Assembly: GCA_027579435.1 (NCBI GenBank)
Contig: JANBPK010001302.1
Location: 1 to 30,195 of the forward strand
From: Candolleomyces eurysporus
Lineage: Eukaryota > Basidiomycota > Agaricomycetes > Agaricales > Psathyrellaceae
DNA length: 30,195 nucleotides
Direction: 5' to 3'
Part shown: positions 18,495-28,024 of the stretch, in pieces
How positions within the stretch are numbered: position 1 is the first letter of the stretch
How the letters are laid out: every line of letters begins with the position of its first letter
Notes under the pieces: model-generated
What the model saw: only the letters and a program-made list of their open reading frames with translations
What the model was told of the DNA's origin: nothing
The model's database searches: none
Translations under genes and position numbers: made by a program

Positions 18495-19523
18495 ATGCGT
18501 GCCAACATCATCTGCGCTGGTTCTCTCGCCCTCGCCATGACTCTCCAAGCCTCTGCAGCACCTACCCAGAACTGGAAGCGTGCGCTCGAGGTTAGTACCA
18601 GCCTCCATTGTGAACTATCAATCTCCATGGATCTTAATTCACCCGGTTGTGATCTTTAGCTGGACCTCTCAGAAATCGACAACCGAGCTTTCGACCTGCT
18701 GGACGAAAGGGAAGCCCGCAATCTCGGTCAAAGATTCATAAACAAAGTCAGTGCGTTCGTCAAGTCCCCCACCGTCCAAGCCATCAGGTTCTGCCGTTGG
18801 CTCGACCCTTTTGACGGCTGCTGTGGGCCGAGTGATCAAGAGAAGTCCAGAGGTATGTCGTATTCGAACGTTTTGGTTACCAATGAGCTCGAGAGCTCAA
18901 ATCTGGTCATGATTCCCTTCTAGCTGGACCTCTCCGAGATAGAAAATCGCGACTTCGATCTCGACGAGCTCGAGGAACGAGAGCCTCAACGAGGGAGGCC
19001 TGCTCCAAGGCCCGCCGCCAGGTCCGGGATGAATCTCCCGTCGACTAACGCCATGGCCAACACTCTCAAGAGAGTTGGTTCATCTCCCACTGCTGGCAGG
19101 GCCCTTCAAACCGCAGCCCGGGGGGGCTCGGAGGATAATCACTTCGCCTACCGTGAAGAACTTGGCCGCGGGAGCTGGCAGATTCATTGGCCGTCTGATT
19201 GGACCGAGGAGCTTGGAGGCACGTACTTCAAGATTCTCTCCACTGATCGCATGCTGATGCAGGACGCGTTTAATCAGGGTGACTTTACTGAACTCAGTGC
19301 TCGTGACCTTGAGCTTCTCGAACAGTTGCTCCAACGAAGGGAGTTTGACGGAAGCGTTGGCCCTATGAAACGAGGGTTTAATGTAAGCGTCAGCGCACTG
19401 TTGCATAAGAATTGTCTAACGCACCCATTCCAGCCGGCGGATGAGCTCGAGCTCAATGAACGCGCTTTGGACGTTCTTCTGGAGCTGGTGACAAGGGATC
19501 TTGAGCTGAACGAGCTCGACTGA
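18495..19523 (+). CDS. Gene G: Kex2-type peptide precursor with two frameshifts and a GC-AG intron
   Basis: Proposed exons 18495-18590, 18660-18852, 18924-19218, 19263-19382, 19434-19523, about 263 aa if the shifts are ignored. Signal peptide and first linker share exon 1 (MRANIICAGSLALAMTLQAS, then NWKRALE). Module 1 starts LDLSEIDNRAFDLLDEREAR, with hinge VKSPTVQ and end IKRSPE. Module 2 starts LDLSEIENRDFDLDELEER, with hinges SSPTAG and TSPTVK and end PRSLE. Acidic exons follow (LSARDLELLEQLLQRRE, ending MKRGFN; then PADELELNERALDVLLEL). Exon 2 (193 nt) and exon 3 (295 nt) are each one base too long. The shifts map near 18786 and to a G7 run at 19120-19126, within core-coding sequence. Intron 19219-19262 has a GC donor (GCACGT), where the pseudogene copy H has GTACGT. 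Alternatively, keeping the extra G and retaining this 44-nt intron leaves one open frame through to the stop. Confidence 0.7.
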
Positions 19524-21320
19524 GGTGATAGACTGCCATTAGTGTTTCTGAAATAACATCGTCTTTCCTTTTGTCAAATTCGTCCCTATATGGTGTCAAA
19601 TCGACTGCAAGGACGCAACTTGCATAATTGCCAGTAAAGGAAGCCGTTTGATCGTATCCTAATACATTCACTCGTCTTTGGTCTCTGAATCCGAAGCATT
19701 CTGTGTACGAGGGCGAAGCACATATGGAGCCGTGACGCCAACTGAAGCGAACGGGCTAGCGACGAGGAGGTAGATGGTAGTGAAGAGATTGAGAGTCGTT
19801 GAGGAGACCACAATCCAGATCACGAATGAGATCGTGGTCCAAACAACGTCCCAGCCGATGGAAGACTGGGCAGGGTGCGAATGGAGGGTTATCCAAGCAG
19901 CTCTGAAAAGTGCATATGGTGATTGATCGATTTCTGGGAGAACGCTCGCTGCATTGAGTACGGTGCGGGATCGAATGGGAATCGAACATAGGAAAACGGT
20001 GAGATAGAAAATGCTGAGGCTGAAACCTGTTTTGGTGACCTTCAGTGGCGAAACGGATAGCAGTGGCAGCACGATGAGGACATGCATGATTAAAAGATTG
20101 GGAAGGAAAGTCTTCTCGTCGGTGAAGGGACTGATTGGGATTGTAGCCAGCGAAATGAAAACAGGGATCCATAGTTTTGCCGGCACAGCAATACTACCCT
20201 CCCGACGAGGTTGAGGTTTCGCAGAAAGGAGCGCGATGTAGAACAGATTGGAAGCCACTGATATAGCGACGACTTGGCCCAAGAGCATATACGCCCATAC
20301 GTGCTTGATTTGATGATGTGACCCTGAGGCGGCTGGTCAAAGATGCGAAACTGACAGACTCCGGCTGCGAAAGCTTACCTTCGACATAGAGAAAGATCGT
20401 CCATGCTCCGACCGTGAACAAGCAGAGTTGCTCGCTCCACCACCAATTCATTTTGCCGAAGCAGACTGCAGCCCAAGCTTCCTCGAAAAGTGAGGTTTCG
20501 CAAAGCCAGTTGGCGACACGTATGAGAATGCCGGAGGACGCGGCGATGCCATTCTTGGCCTCGAAGTTCGAAAAGCTCCACTGTACACGGGAACGTTATA
20601 TTCTTGGTAAAGAAACGATACTCAAATATACACACAGCCATATATTGGAACATGTCTGGCGTAAAATTAGTCTTTGGATTGAGAAGTCCGAACAATCCCA
20701 ACACTCACAAAACCAGGTGTGGGCGAATGAAGCCGCCGTGAGAATCCAGAACAGATCAATCAGGGAGCTTTTGCGCCCCCTCTCATTCTGGGAGGAAGCA
20801 ATTTGGATACTGTCCAAGACGCGAGTGAAAAGCCACAGGATGAGGGCGAAATACGAGGTGAAGATACCAAGCGCCAGCAATTGTTGCGGACCCAGGGCGG
20901 CAACTTCGGCAATGAGATCCTGAAGCATATCCGTAGGGTAGGGACCAGATATGACTACACCAAAGGGGGATGGGATTCTAATGCCCTTGAGGATGTTCAT
21001 GAAGCGCCTATCGTGGAGAGCGATCTTTGCTGGCAGTCGGAGGTCAACACCCTTAGATGTAAGCGCATGCAAACAAGCGCAAAGGACGCGTAAACAGTCT
21101 ACCTTGCACACCAAACCCTGGGCCGTTCCTTTCAATCATGCACCGCCGTTCTCAGCGATTGCCCGAAACGGAACATGAGTCTTCTTTAATTTTTTTTTTT
21201 TTGAATTCCCCTTAAGCCGCACTGACGCCGGCATTGACGGACTAAGGAGATGGACGTCGATTGACACTACGACTCGCCCGCCGTAATGTGCGGTGCGGTT
21301 GGGTCCAAATTCTCCAGAAC
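18536..21320. repeat. Tandem duplication, copy 1 (gene G body plus gene I)
   Basis: From within the gene G signal-peptide codons (GCCATGACTCTCCAAGCCTC) through convergent gene I and its 5' flank (AAGCCGCACTGACGCC, about 21213), the order of elements is repeated in 21326-23650. Confidence 0.75.
19668..20928 (-). CDS. Gene I: multi-pass membrane protein, unknown family
   Basis: Exons on the minus strand: 20928-20709, 20655-20636, 20580-20379, 20323-19668; 365 aa. Introns are 53-55 nt. Exon 2 is a 20-nt microexon encoding about MFQYMA. The start MLQDLIAEVAAL is supported by paralog J, where an in-frame stop lies just upstream. About eight or nine hydrophobic segments are visible, e.g. LLALGIFTSYFALILWLF (18-35), LIDLFWILTAASFAHTWF (56-73), LCLFTVGAWTIFLYVEG, AYMLLGQVVAISVASNLFYI, LWIPVFISLATIPISPF, LLIMHVLIVLPLLSV, FSLSIFYLTVFLC, TTISFVIWIVVSS. 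Motifs kept in J include HQIKH, VPAKLWIPVF and SPFTDEKTFLPN. The C-terminus is hydrophilic and acidic (SDSETKDE). It is convergent with gene G, the stops being 144 bp apart. Membrane location is clear; transport, sensing or enzymatic roles cannot be chosen from sequence alone. Confidence 0.85.
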
Positions 21321-21328
21321 GGGTCGCC

Positions 21329-21915
21329 ATGACTCTCCAAGCCTCTACAGCACCTATTCACAGCTGGAATTGTGTGCTCAAAGTTAGTACCAGCCTCCAT
21401 TACGAACTTATGAATCCCCATGAATCTTAACTACCGTGATGAACTTTGGCCAGGAGCTGGTAGAGCTATGAGCCGTGCGATCGGGTCGAGGAGCCTAAAG
21501 GTACGTGATTCAAGGTTCTCTCCGCTGCTTCCATGCTGATGTTGGACGCGTTTAAACAAAGTGATATCCCGGAACTCAGTACTCGCGACCTTGAGCTCCT
21601 CGAGCAGTTGTTTTAAGGGAGTTTCACCTGAGTTATATGAGCGGCAGAAGCCCCGTCGCCGGCTAACAGGCTCATGAACTAGGTCAAAACTCGCAGATTC
21701 TCAAGGATTTCGGGAAGAGTGTGGCCAGTGGCGCCTTGACCGATGTTGCTGAAAGCGTCAGCCCTGTGAGCCGGTGTAAGTGTCGGTGCCCCACTCCATA
21801 GGATTGTCCAACGCACCTATCTCAGCCGGCAGATGAGCTTGAGCTCAATGAACGCGATTTAGACATCCATCCTGAGCTAGTGAACAATGACCTTGAGCTT
21901 AACAACCTCGACTGA
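21329..21915 (+). pseudogene. Pseudogene H: truncated, deleted copy of gene G
   Basis: The copy begins inside the signal-peptide region (ATGACTCTCCAAGCCTCTAC) with no family promoter before it. It continues past the first donor (GTTAGTACCAGCCTCCATTA), then jumps to the end of the second module (TCGAGGAGCCTAAAG, donor GTACGT near 21501). It carries the acidic exon (LSTRDLELLEQLF) with an early stop near 21614. It ends with the last exon (PADELELNERDLDIHPELV), stop TGA at 21913-21915. Module 1 and most of module 2 are missing. It is useful as an outgroup: its GTACGT donor shows that the GC donor of gene G was probably once GT. Confidence 0.75.
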
Positions 21916-22065
21916 GCCGATACTAAAGGAGGGGGCTGCCTTTAGTGATTCTGCAATAGAACCATCTTTCCTCAACTCCGTTTCTGTATGTTGGTGAGCC
22001 GGCTAAAAGGATGTAACTGGTATACTGCTAACAAAGCGAATCATTTGACCGTGTCCACAATACAT

Positions 22066-23281
22066 TCAGTCGTCTTTGGTTTCCAAATCCCAAGGCATAC
22101 GAGGGGAAAGCATGTAGGGCTCAATGCCAGAGGACAGATGACTGATTGAAGCGAACAGCGTCCAGATCTCGAATGAGATCCAGGCCCAAAGTACGTCCCA
22201 GACAATGGGCGACGCAACAGGGTGTGAGTGGGAGTGCGTCCACAAATTTCTGAGGCCCACATACAGCGATTGATTATCTTCTGGGAGAACGCTAGACATA
22301 TCCCGTGTGGTGCGAATTCGAAGGGGAATGTAACATAGGAAGATAGCGAGGTAGCAGTACACAAGGGTGAGGCCTGCTGTAGTGGTCTTCTCCAGTGGTG
22401 AAATGGAGAGGAGTGGTAGCACAGTGAGAACGTGCATGATCAGACGATTGGGAAGGAAGGTCTTCTCGTCAGTGAAGGGGCTGATTTGGATTGCCGCCAT
22501 CGAAAGGAAAACAGGGATCCATAGTTTCGCTGGCACAGCGACTTCCCAATCCTTCCGAAGAGGTCGAGGTTTCGCGGAAAGGAGCGCAATGCAGAATAGA
22601 CTGTAGGCCGATGATATGGCGACAATTTGGCTCAACAGCATAAAGGCCCATATGTGCTTGATTTGGTGACGTGAACCTGGGGAGACTGATCAAAGATGCG
22701 AAACTGAAGGACTCCGGCTGCAAAACCTTACCTTCGACATAGAAAAAAACCTCCCATATTCCGACTATGAAAACCCAGAGTTGCTCACCCCACCACCAAC
22801 TCATCTTGCCGAAGCAGATTTCTCTCAAAGCTTCCTTATAAAGTGAGGTTTCGCAAAGCCAGTTGGCGACACGTGTGAGAATACCGGAGGACGAGGCGAT
22901 GCCATTCTTGGCTTCGAAGCTCGAAAAACTCCACTATACGTGGAAGTGTCAAAGCCGTGGCAGAGGAATGATACTTGAAGATACACACAGCCATATATTG
23001 GAACATGTCTGCCGTTAGATTAGCCTTTGGATTGAGAAATCCGAACAATCCGAATACTCACAAAACCAGGTGTGGACGAAAGAAACCACTGTAACAATCC
23101 AAAACAAATAAATCAAGGAGCTTTTGCGCCTCTTTTTATCCTGGGATGAAGCAATTTGGATACTGTCCAAGACGAGAGTGAAAAGCCACAAGATGAGGGC
23201 GAAATACGAGGCACAGATGCCAAGCGATAACAATTGTTGTGGACTGAGGGCGGCAACTTCAGCAATGAGATCCTGAAGCAT
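22066..23281 (-). CDS. Gene J: multi-pass membrane protein, paralog of gene I
   Basis: Exons 23281-23062, 23008-22989, 22933-22732, 22676-22066 on the minus strand; 350 aa. The first three exons have exactly the lengths of gene I (220, 20, 202 nt), with introns of 53-55 nt. The start MLQDLIAEVAALSPQQLL has an in-frame TAG three codons upstream. It shares the hydrophobic segments and motifs of gene I (HQIKHIWAFMLLSQIVAIS, VPAKLWIPVFLSMAAI, SPFTDEKTFLPNRL) and the acidic end (DLETKDD), but is about 15 residues shorter, mainly near the C-terminus. All frames and splice sites are intact, while the adjacent peptide gene copy (H) is broken. Unknown family; the protein is probably functional because substitutions have not disrupted the frame. 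Confidence 0.85.
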
Positions 23282-23650
23282 ATCAGTAGGCTAGAAGCTA
23301 GATATGGCTCTTTATACGAAAGATGGGATTCTACTGTTCTTGAGGATGAATCAAGGATGAAGGTTCATAAAGCGCGCCGCCTCATGTCGGAATGACCCTT
23401 TGCTGGCAGGCCAACACGCTTAGGTGTAAGCACATGTAAATAAGCGCAAAGAACGCGTAAATAGACTCCCCCATCACGAAACCTCTGGGCCTTTTCCTTT
23501 CAACTACGCACCACCATTCTCAGCGGTTGCCCGTAATCAGAGCCATCCTCCAGAAATTGGCTTCTGTTAGGCCGCACTAGACCCGACATCGACAAACTTA
23601 GGAGGCCGACTGATCCCCCGCGCCAATATGAGGCGCAGGTGGGTCAACAC

Positions 23651-24480
23651 TCCCAGGAGCGAAAACGAGGATGTCATAAGTAACGCATCACAATGTTCTT
23701 GTAGATTGGAAGCCTCTATATTCAGCCCTCTATAGCCTGATGTTGGTGCCTCACTCGCCCACACGGAGGCTGGTATAGATGCGGGGGTACCTCCTGACAA
23801 GGCAGGACAAGCAGGACAGTTCAAGATCTGTCAGCTTTGCTGCTTCCTTTTTTGCCGGCTACATGGTAAGAGCCTGACTTCCTTCACATTCTCAGGTTGA
23901 AATTGCTGCACATGTCCCCGCTTCCTTCTAATAATGCCTCGGAAGCACTCAACGTGGCGCAGTCCCCGAAAATCAGGTGCGCCTAAAGGGATGGCGGATT
24001 TCCGCCTGCTATGTCCTCCGGGATAGCTGAATGACATCGTATCATGCTCTTACGACTGGGATGGGGCGTGAACATACTAGAGTATGGTTTCAAAGTCACA
24101 TTCATTCAATGGCGCACAAGTGTTATCATGATGCAAGAGAGGCAAATCACTCGTTACTGGACGACCCATATCGAGGTAAGCTCTACAAAGCCCGACATGT
24201 TTGACCGGGTTCATTTACAGGACGGGTGTATCATGGGACTTCGTTTGATACTACCTTATCGTCGCTTCCAACAAAATCGGAGCCCTCCTGTTTGTTTTCT
24301 TCTGAAGAAGACCATACTCGATAAGGTACGGCGTATTGCGAAGCGCGAGAACTCGTGTAGCATGCGCACAGACTTGGAGGTTGACACGCCAAGCGCCCAC
24401 GATATGTCGATCAGAAGGATCCACGCGTAGACCATCTTCTGTGCTACAAACGTGCCCCCAGCGTGCCCCTAGGCGCGGAA
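23651..24480. other. Spacer between gene J and gene K, no supported gene
   Basis: Open frames occur (e.g. 24044-24430 plus, 128 codons, starting MLLRLGWGVNILEYGF), but there is no recognisable domain or paralog support. The sequence overlaps the expected K promoter region. Confidence 0.4.
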
Positions 24481-24579
24481 TATAAATTGTTGTCCCTCTC
24501 GGACTCCAGTCGGGATCGTCGATCCTTCGTCACTGACTTGGCGGGAAGACACATTGCTCAGCGGCTCCGAGCTCTTAAG
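24481..24579 (+). promoter_or_regulatory. Gene K core promoter
   Basis: TATAAATT at 24481-24488, about 92 nt upstream of the ATG, preceded by GC-rich sequence. The GGGCNGGTCCC leader motif of the peptide family is absent. Confidence 0.45.
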
Positions 24580-26898
24580 ATGGTCTCCTTCTCGTCTTTC
24601 GTTCTATTATCGCTGATAGGCGCCGCTCTCGGAATAGGCAACGACTGGAGCGAACCCTGCCTGGACGGTGTCTGCTTCTACGGTGGGTTGCATTTTTTTT
24701 TCTTTTTCTCTTATCGAGATTTTGCTGACCATGCATGGGGGACGCAGACCTCAAAGCGTCAGACTCAGGAGCTGCATCTGGTACCCTCAAGATCGTACGT
24801 TTTGGGAGTGTCTATTCTGTATGCTTCTCGCTGAGATTTGAGGCAGTGGGGCTCAGCAGATTCAATCACTGACATCACGGCTGCTGCGGGCTGGGAGATT
24901 CTGGATTGTCAGGAGGACTCGCTCTCCCAGGATATCCGCTTGGTCTGCAGCGACGAGTCAAAATGTCATCATCTATTCCGGAACATCGGTGCAGTCGGCA
25001 AGATTGCGCGTCTTCCGGACAGCGTAAGTGCATTCTGCCTACACATCGAACACTTCAGTGACCCGGCATATCCAGTGTGGCAAGAACGCCTTCGCTCATA
25101 TTTCTCGAGCATGGCTCCCGCAGGATCAGTCTATCCCTGAGCGTATTGCCAGTCGTCTGGTGAAACGTGATGGCACTCTGCCTGAGGTCCAAGCTTTGCA
25201 CATCGACACAGATTTCGCTGCAGGCGACACCGAGGGGTACGAAGCTGGCCGTGTTCTGGCCTTTATATCGCTTACAATCCCCACAGACTTGATCCTGTCT
25301 ACTTCGCCATTCAAGCTGCCAATATTCCCGGCGCTGAGGAGTTGACGCTTCCTTCCTCGTCGAGAATTAAGGGAAGGGATGAATCTACCTTCGTCGAGGA
25401 CGCATTATACTGTGAGATGTTCCATAATATCTATTTTCTCGCCCAACTCATCCTCGGTATCAGCTGTGTCGGGCCTTTTCGACTTTGAATGGGATTACAC
25501 TAAGAATATCAAAATTGTCGACATTAACAGATCGTGGAACATCTTCGACCAGCAGCTGACCTGTCCCAACTATTCCGGTCGTCTTAGAATGGACGTCTCT
25601 GCCCAAGTCAGCGCTGCAGCTGCTATAGGGGTTGCTGTCGAGGGAAAGATCATTCCACCGAAGATCACCGATTTTGCTCTGATAGCAGGTATATTCCTTT
25701 ATTCGATTAAGCTGTTGCCGTACTCACTTGCATGCACTAGCGCTCAATGCAAATCTCAACGGCGCTTTGAACCTGAACGGTGGCCTCACAGGATCTATCA
25801 GCACTGGCAATGTGAAGTTGTACGAAATCGGTGTTCCCGGTCTCTCCTTCCCAGGGTGTGCACGATGATCTATCCATGAGTTGATCCTTGCTCTGACACT
25901 GGTCTCATTAGAATTCTCACAATTGGACCAACGTTCCGCATCGACGCCTCTGCTTCCGCCAGTCTTGATATCAACGCCGATCTTACCGTCGGACTCAACT
26001 ATGCCATTGAGGAGGCCTCGATGGTATACCCACCTACCAGCAAGCATGCCATCAAGAACGGTGGAACCTTCAAGTTCGTTGACACCCGTATGTTCAACCG
26101 GACTCCCTCGCACGACATAAAGTGACTGACGAATTCCTGTGACATCTAGCTTTGAAGTTATCTGCTGTACCGTCCGTCAGCGCTAACGGCAGGGTCGAAG
26201 CCCATCTCATACCTAGTCTCAATATGGGTGTCAACGCACTTTCTGGCGCTGCCTCAGCCTCAGTATTCCTCAACGTTGACGCGTCCGCCCAGATGAACTT
26301 GGCGTTGCAAGGCCAGGCTCAGGGTGAGATTATCATCGGCCGTGAAGAGATTCGCGAGCTCGATGAGGCAGCCCCTATTGATGCGGTGGTCACACCGGCT
26401 CTCGAAATTCGTGCCCCTACGCCCGTTGACGTTGCACCTCGCACGACTGCCACTGGAAGTGCTAGCTTTGGAGGATGCTTTGACATCGGGGCCGGGTTGG
26501 ACGTCAATGTTGGTGCTAGCGCCAAATTCTTCAATCTGTTCGATCAGAGCGTCAAGTACGCCCTGTTCAGCAGGGATTGGGAGCTGTACAAGGTGATTTC
26601 CCATTTGCTGTCGGTTTGCCTGACTGCTTATCCTAACGTACATCCTTTTTTAGAAATGCTTTAGTGCTCAGACTAAACGTCGCGAGTTCAGTCCCTTGGA
26701 CTCCTATCCTTCTCCCCGTTCTATTGATGAGCCCGTTACGTTGAGCAAGCGTCTCGTGTGCCCATCACTGAACCTTCCTCCTTTGCAGTCGCTTGTCGAT
26801 TCGATGGTAATGGCCGCGAGGTGGGTTTCTCATCTTCTTTTGGTATGTAACGCGGTGGAACCTGACAGTTTGCGTTTGTCAGTGTCAAGCAGCTTTAA
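24580..26898 (+). CDS. Gene K: large secreted protein, beta-rich repeats, paralog of gene L
   Basis: Eleven exons: 24580-24682, 24748-24794, 24847-25023, 25076-25236, 25287-25411, 25464-25688, 25741-25855, 25912-26087, 26150-26592, 26654-26820, 26883-26898; 584 aa. Signal peptide MVSFSSFVLLSLIGAALG (1-18). The N-terminal part has WSEPCLDGVCFY, DITAAAGWEILDCQ, SQDIRLVC, GAVGKIARLP and CGKNAFAHISRAW, with conserved cysteines. The central and C-terminal part is rich in alternating hydrophobic strands (AAIGVAVEGKIIPPKI, ILTIGPTFRIDASASLDI) and ends SFGGCFDIGAGLDVNVGA, then KCFSAQTKRREF. The overall look suits fungal secreted proteins annotated with domains of unknown function (possibly DUF7029/DUF7223 type, from memory and unchecked). 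All phases close correctly. If the last small intron is not removed, the end moves to about 27016. No transmembrane tail or GPI-like signal is seen. Confidence 0.85.
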
Positions 26899-27858
26899 TA
26901 CGTCCTATCCTTTTCGATACCCCGTCGTTAGAGCTCGCGCCTCGATGCGAACAGAATTCAAACGCTTATTCTTCTTGTGTACGTCAAGATCTAGTGGAAG
27001 GTGGAGTAAAGACTAGACCGCACAGGATCCCGTAAAGACTGGTAGGTCCGTTGATTTACGGGATGAAGGGTTGTCCCAGATGCTTGAATAAGTTGCAAAC
27101 GACGAGGTGTGAGGTTGCCGACTCTCCCAGGAACGTGAGCGAATCCTCGAGCAGAGATATGCCAAGAAATTGCCATCCTTTGAGCCCACAAAAGCAACTG
27201 TCAATTTGGCGTCCCTATGATGACGCGACCACACATGCACAAAGCCATCAATAGATCACCTATGGTAAATCTTCGATAAACGCCCGTTCTCTTCCTCGTC
27301 CCATTCCCAAACCGGCCTGGGATTGGTCTATTGGCTACTTCGAACGTGTCATATTTACCTCCAGTATCCACAGTCCGACTCAACGGGCCTCGACGCAGTA
27401 ATGAAGGAATGAGCTTGGAAAAGTGGATTGAACCGAGTCAATGATCATGATCATGAACTTCGTTGGAAGGTACGTACTTATGTGGACACAATGTGGACGC
27501 CTGCATGAATGCAATTATATTGCCGTTGTACCCACACAGCAACTGATAGATATCGCTTTCCCAGACATGTTCAGCTGGGAAATTGTTGTCGGTGATCGAC
27601 GTCCGACCGCTCTTCGAAACCAAAGGGGATCACTATCCAGTGCTAGCCAGTGTGCTTCCCTGCTTCCAGCATCCAACCACCAGATAAATCATCAGGAGGA
27701 CCATATGGAGTCTTGTCAGTGTGGTCAAACGAGGGAACCCGTCCTTCGTCGTTCGTAGCGACCGACATCACTCATCTTGCCTACCGACAAGCGCGCTGAA
27801 CGCGAGGCCGTGACGTATCCATGCTTTCCAACAGTACGCTCTCTTAGCAACGGGAAAT
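26899..27858. other. Spacer between genes K and L, no supported gene
   Basis: Several short open frames exist on both strands (for example 27441-27758 plus), with no recognisable family and no paralog. ATGATCATGATCATGA at 27440-27455 is a small palindromic repeat. Confidence 0.4.
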
Positions 27859-28024
27859 ATTTAAGTGTCAAGATTTCGAAATCGACATTCATTTTCGACC
27901 TTCGTTCTCCTTCATTGACGCTGGGCATCTAGTCCCCGTCGCTTTTCTTTTTGAATTTCTCCCTCTTTTTTTTGACCCCGGAAGGTCCGCTCCGTCGTTC
28001 TTTTTCCCTTCGNTTTTCGGCACT
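27859..28024 (+). promoter_or_regulatory. Gene L promoter and pyrimidine-rich leader
   Basis: TATTTAAG at 27859-27866 is a TATA-like box, followed by a long CT-rich stretch (CTTTTCTTTTTGAATTTCTC; CTCTTTTTTTTGACC) up to the ATG at 28025. Such CT-rich leaders are typical of well-expressed fungal genes. Undetermined base at 28013. Confidence 0.45.

Larger units (their letters stand above)
21326..23650. repeat. Tandem duplication, copy 2 (pseudogene H plus gene J)
   Basis: Repeats 18536-21320 in order: signal-peptide codons, last exons of G, convergent membrane gene, and 5' flank (AGGCCGCACTAGACCC, about 23570). The peptide gene has a large internal deletion; the membrane gene is intact. Confidence 0.75.
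3129..28013. other. Undetermined bases
   Basis: N occurs at 3129, 3662, 3682, 3690, 11204, 13390 and 28013. Those at 3129, 13390 and 28013 sit directly beside runs of A or T. This suggests base-call difficulty at homopolymers, which matters when judging the one-base shifts in genes C, D and G. Confidence 0.9.

Noticed and set aside
18747..18787. Short GTCAGT...CAG intron in gene G exon 2 as an explanation of the frameshift
   Set aside because: It would be only about 40 nt and would remove the conserved VKSPTVQ hinge, so a one-base insertion is more likely.
19029..19523. Uninterrupted 164-codon frame as a separate gene
   Set aside because: It is the end of gene G read through an extra G and a retained intron. 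Module homology supports the spliced model, so it is discussed within gene G.
5854..19523. Basidiomycete mating pheromone precursors
   Set aside because: No CAAX-type C-terminus, and the products carry classical signal peptides, unlike lipidated fungal pheromones.
20414..20923. Plus-strand 169-codon frame antisense to gene I
   Set aside because: Gene I has a spliced frame supported by paralog J; the antisense frame is not conserved as a protein.
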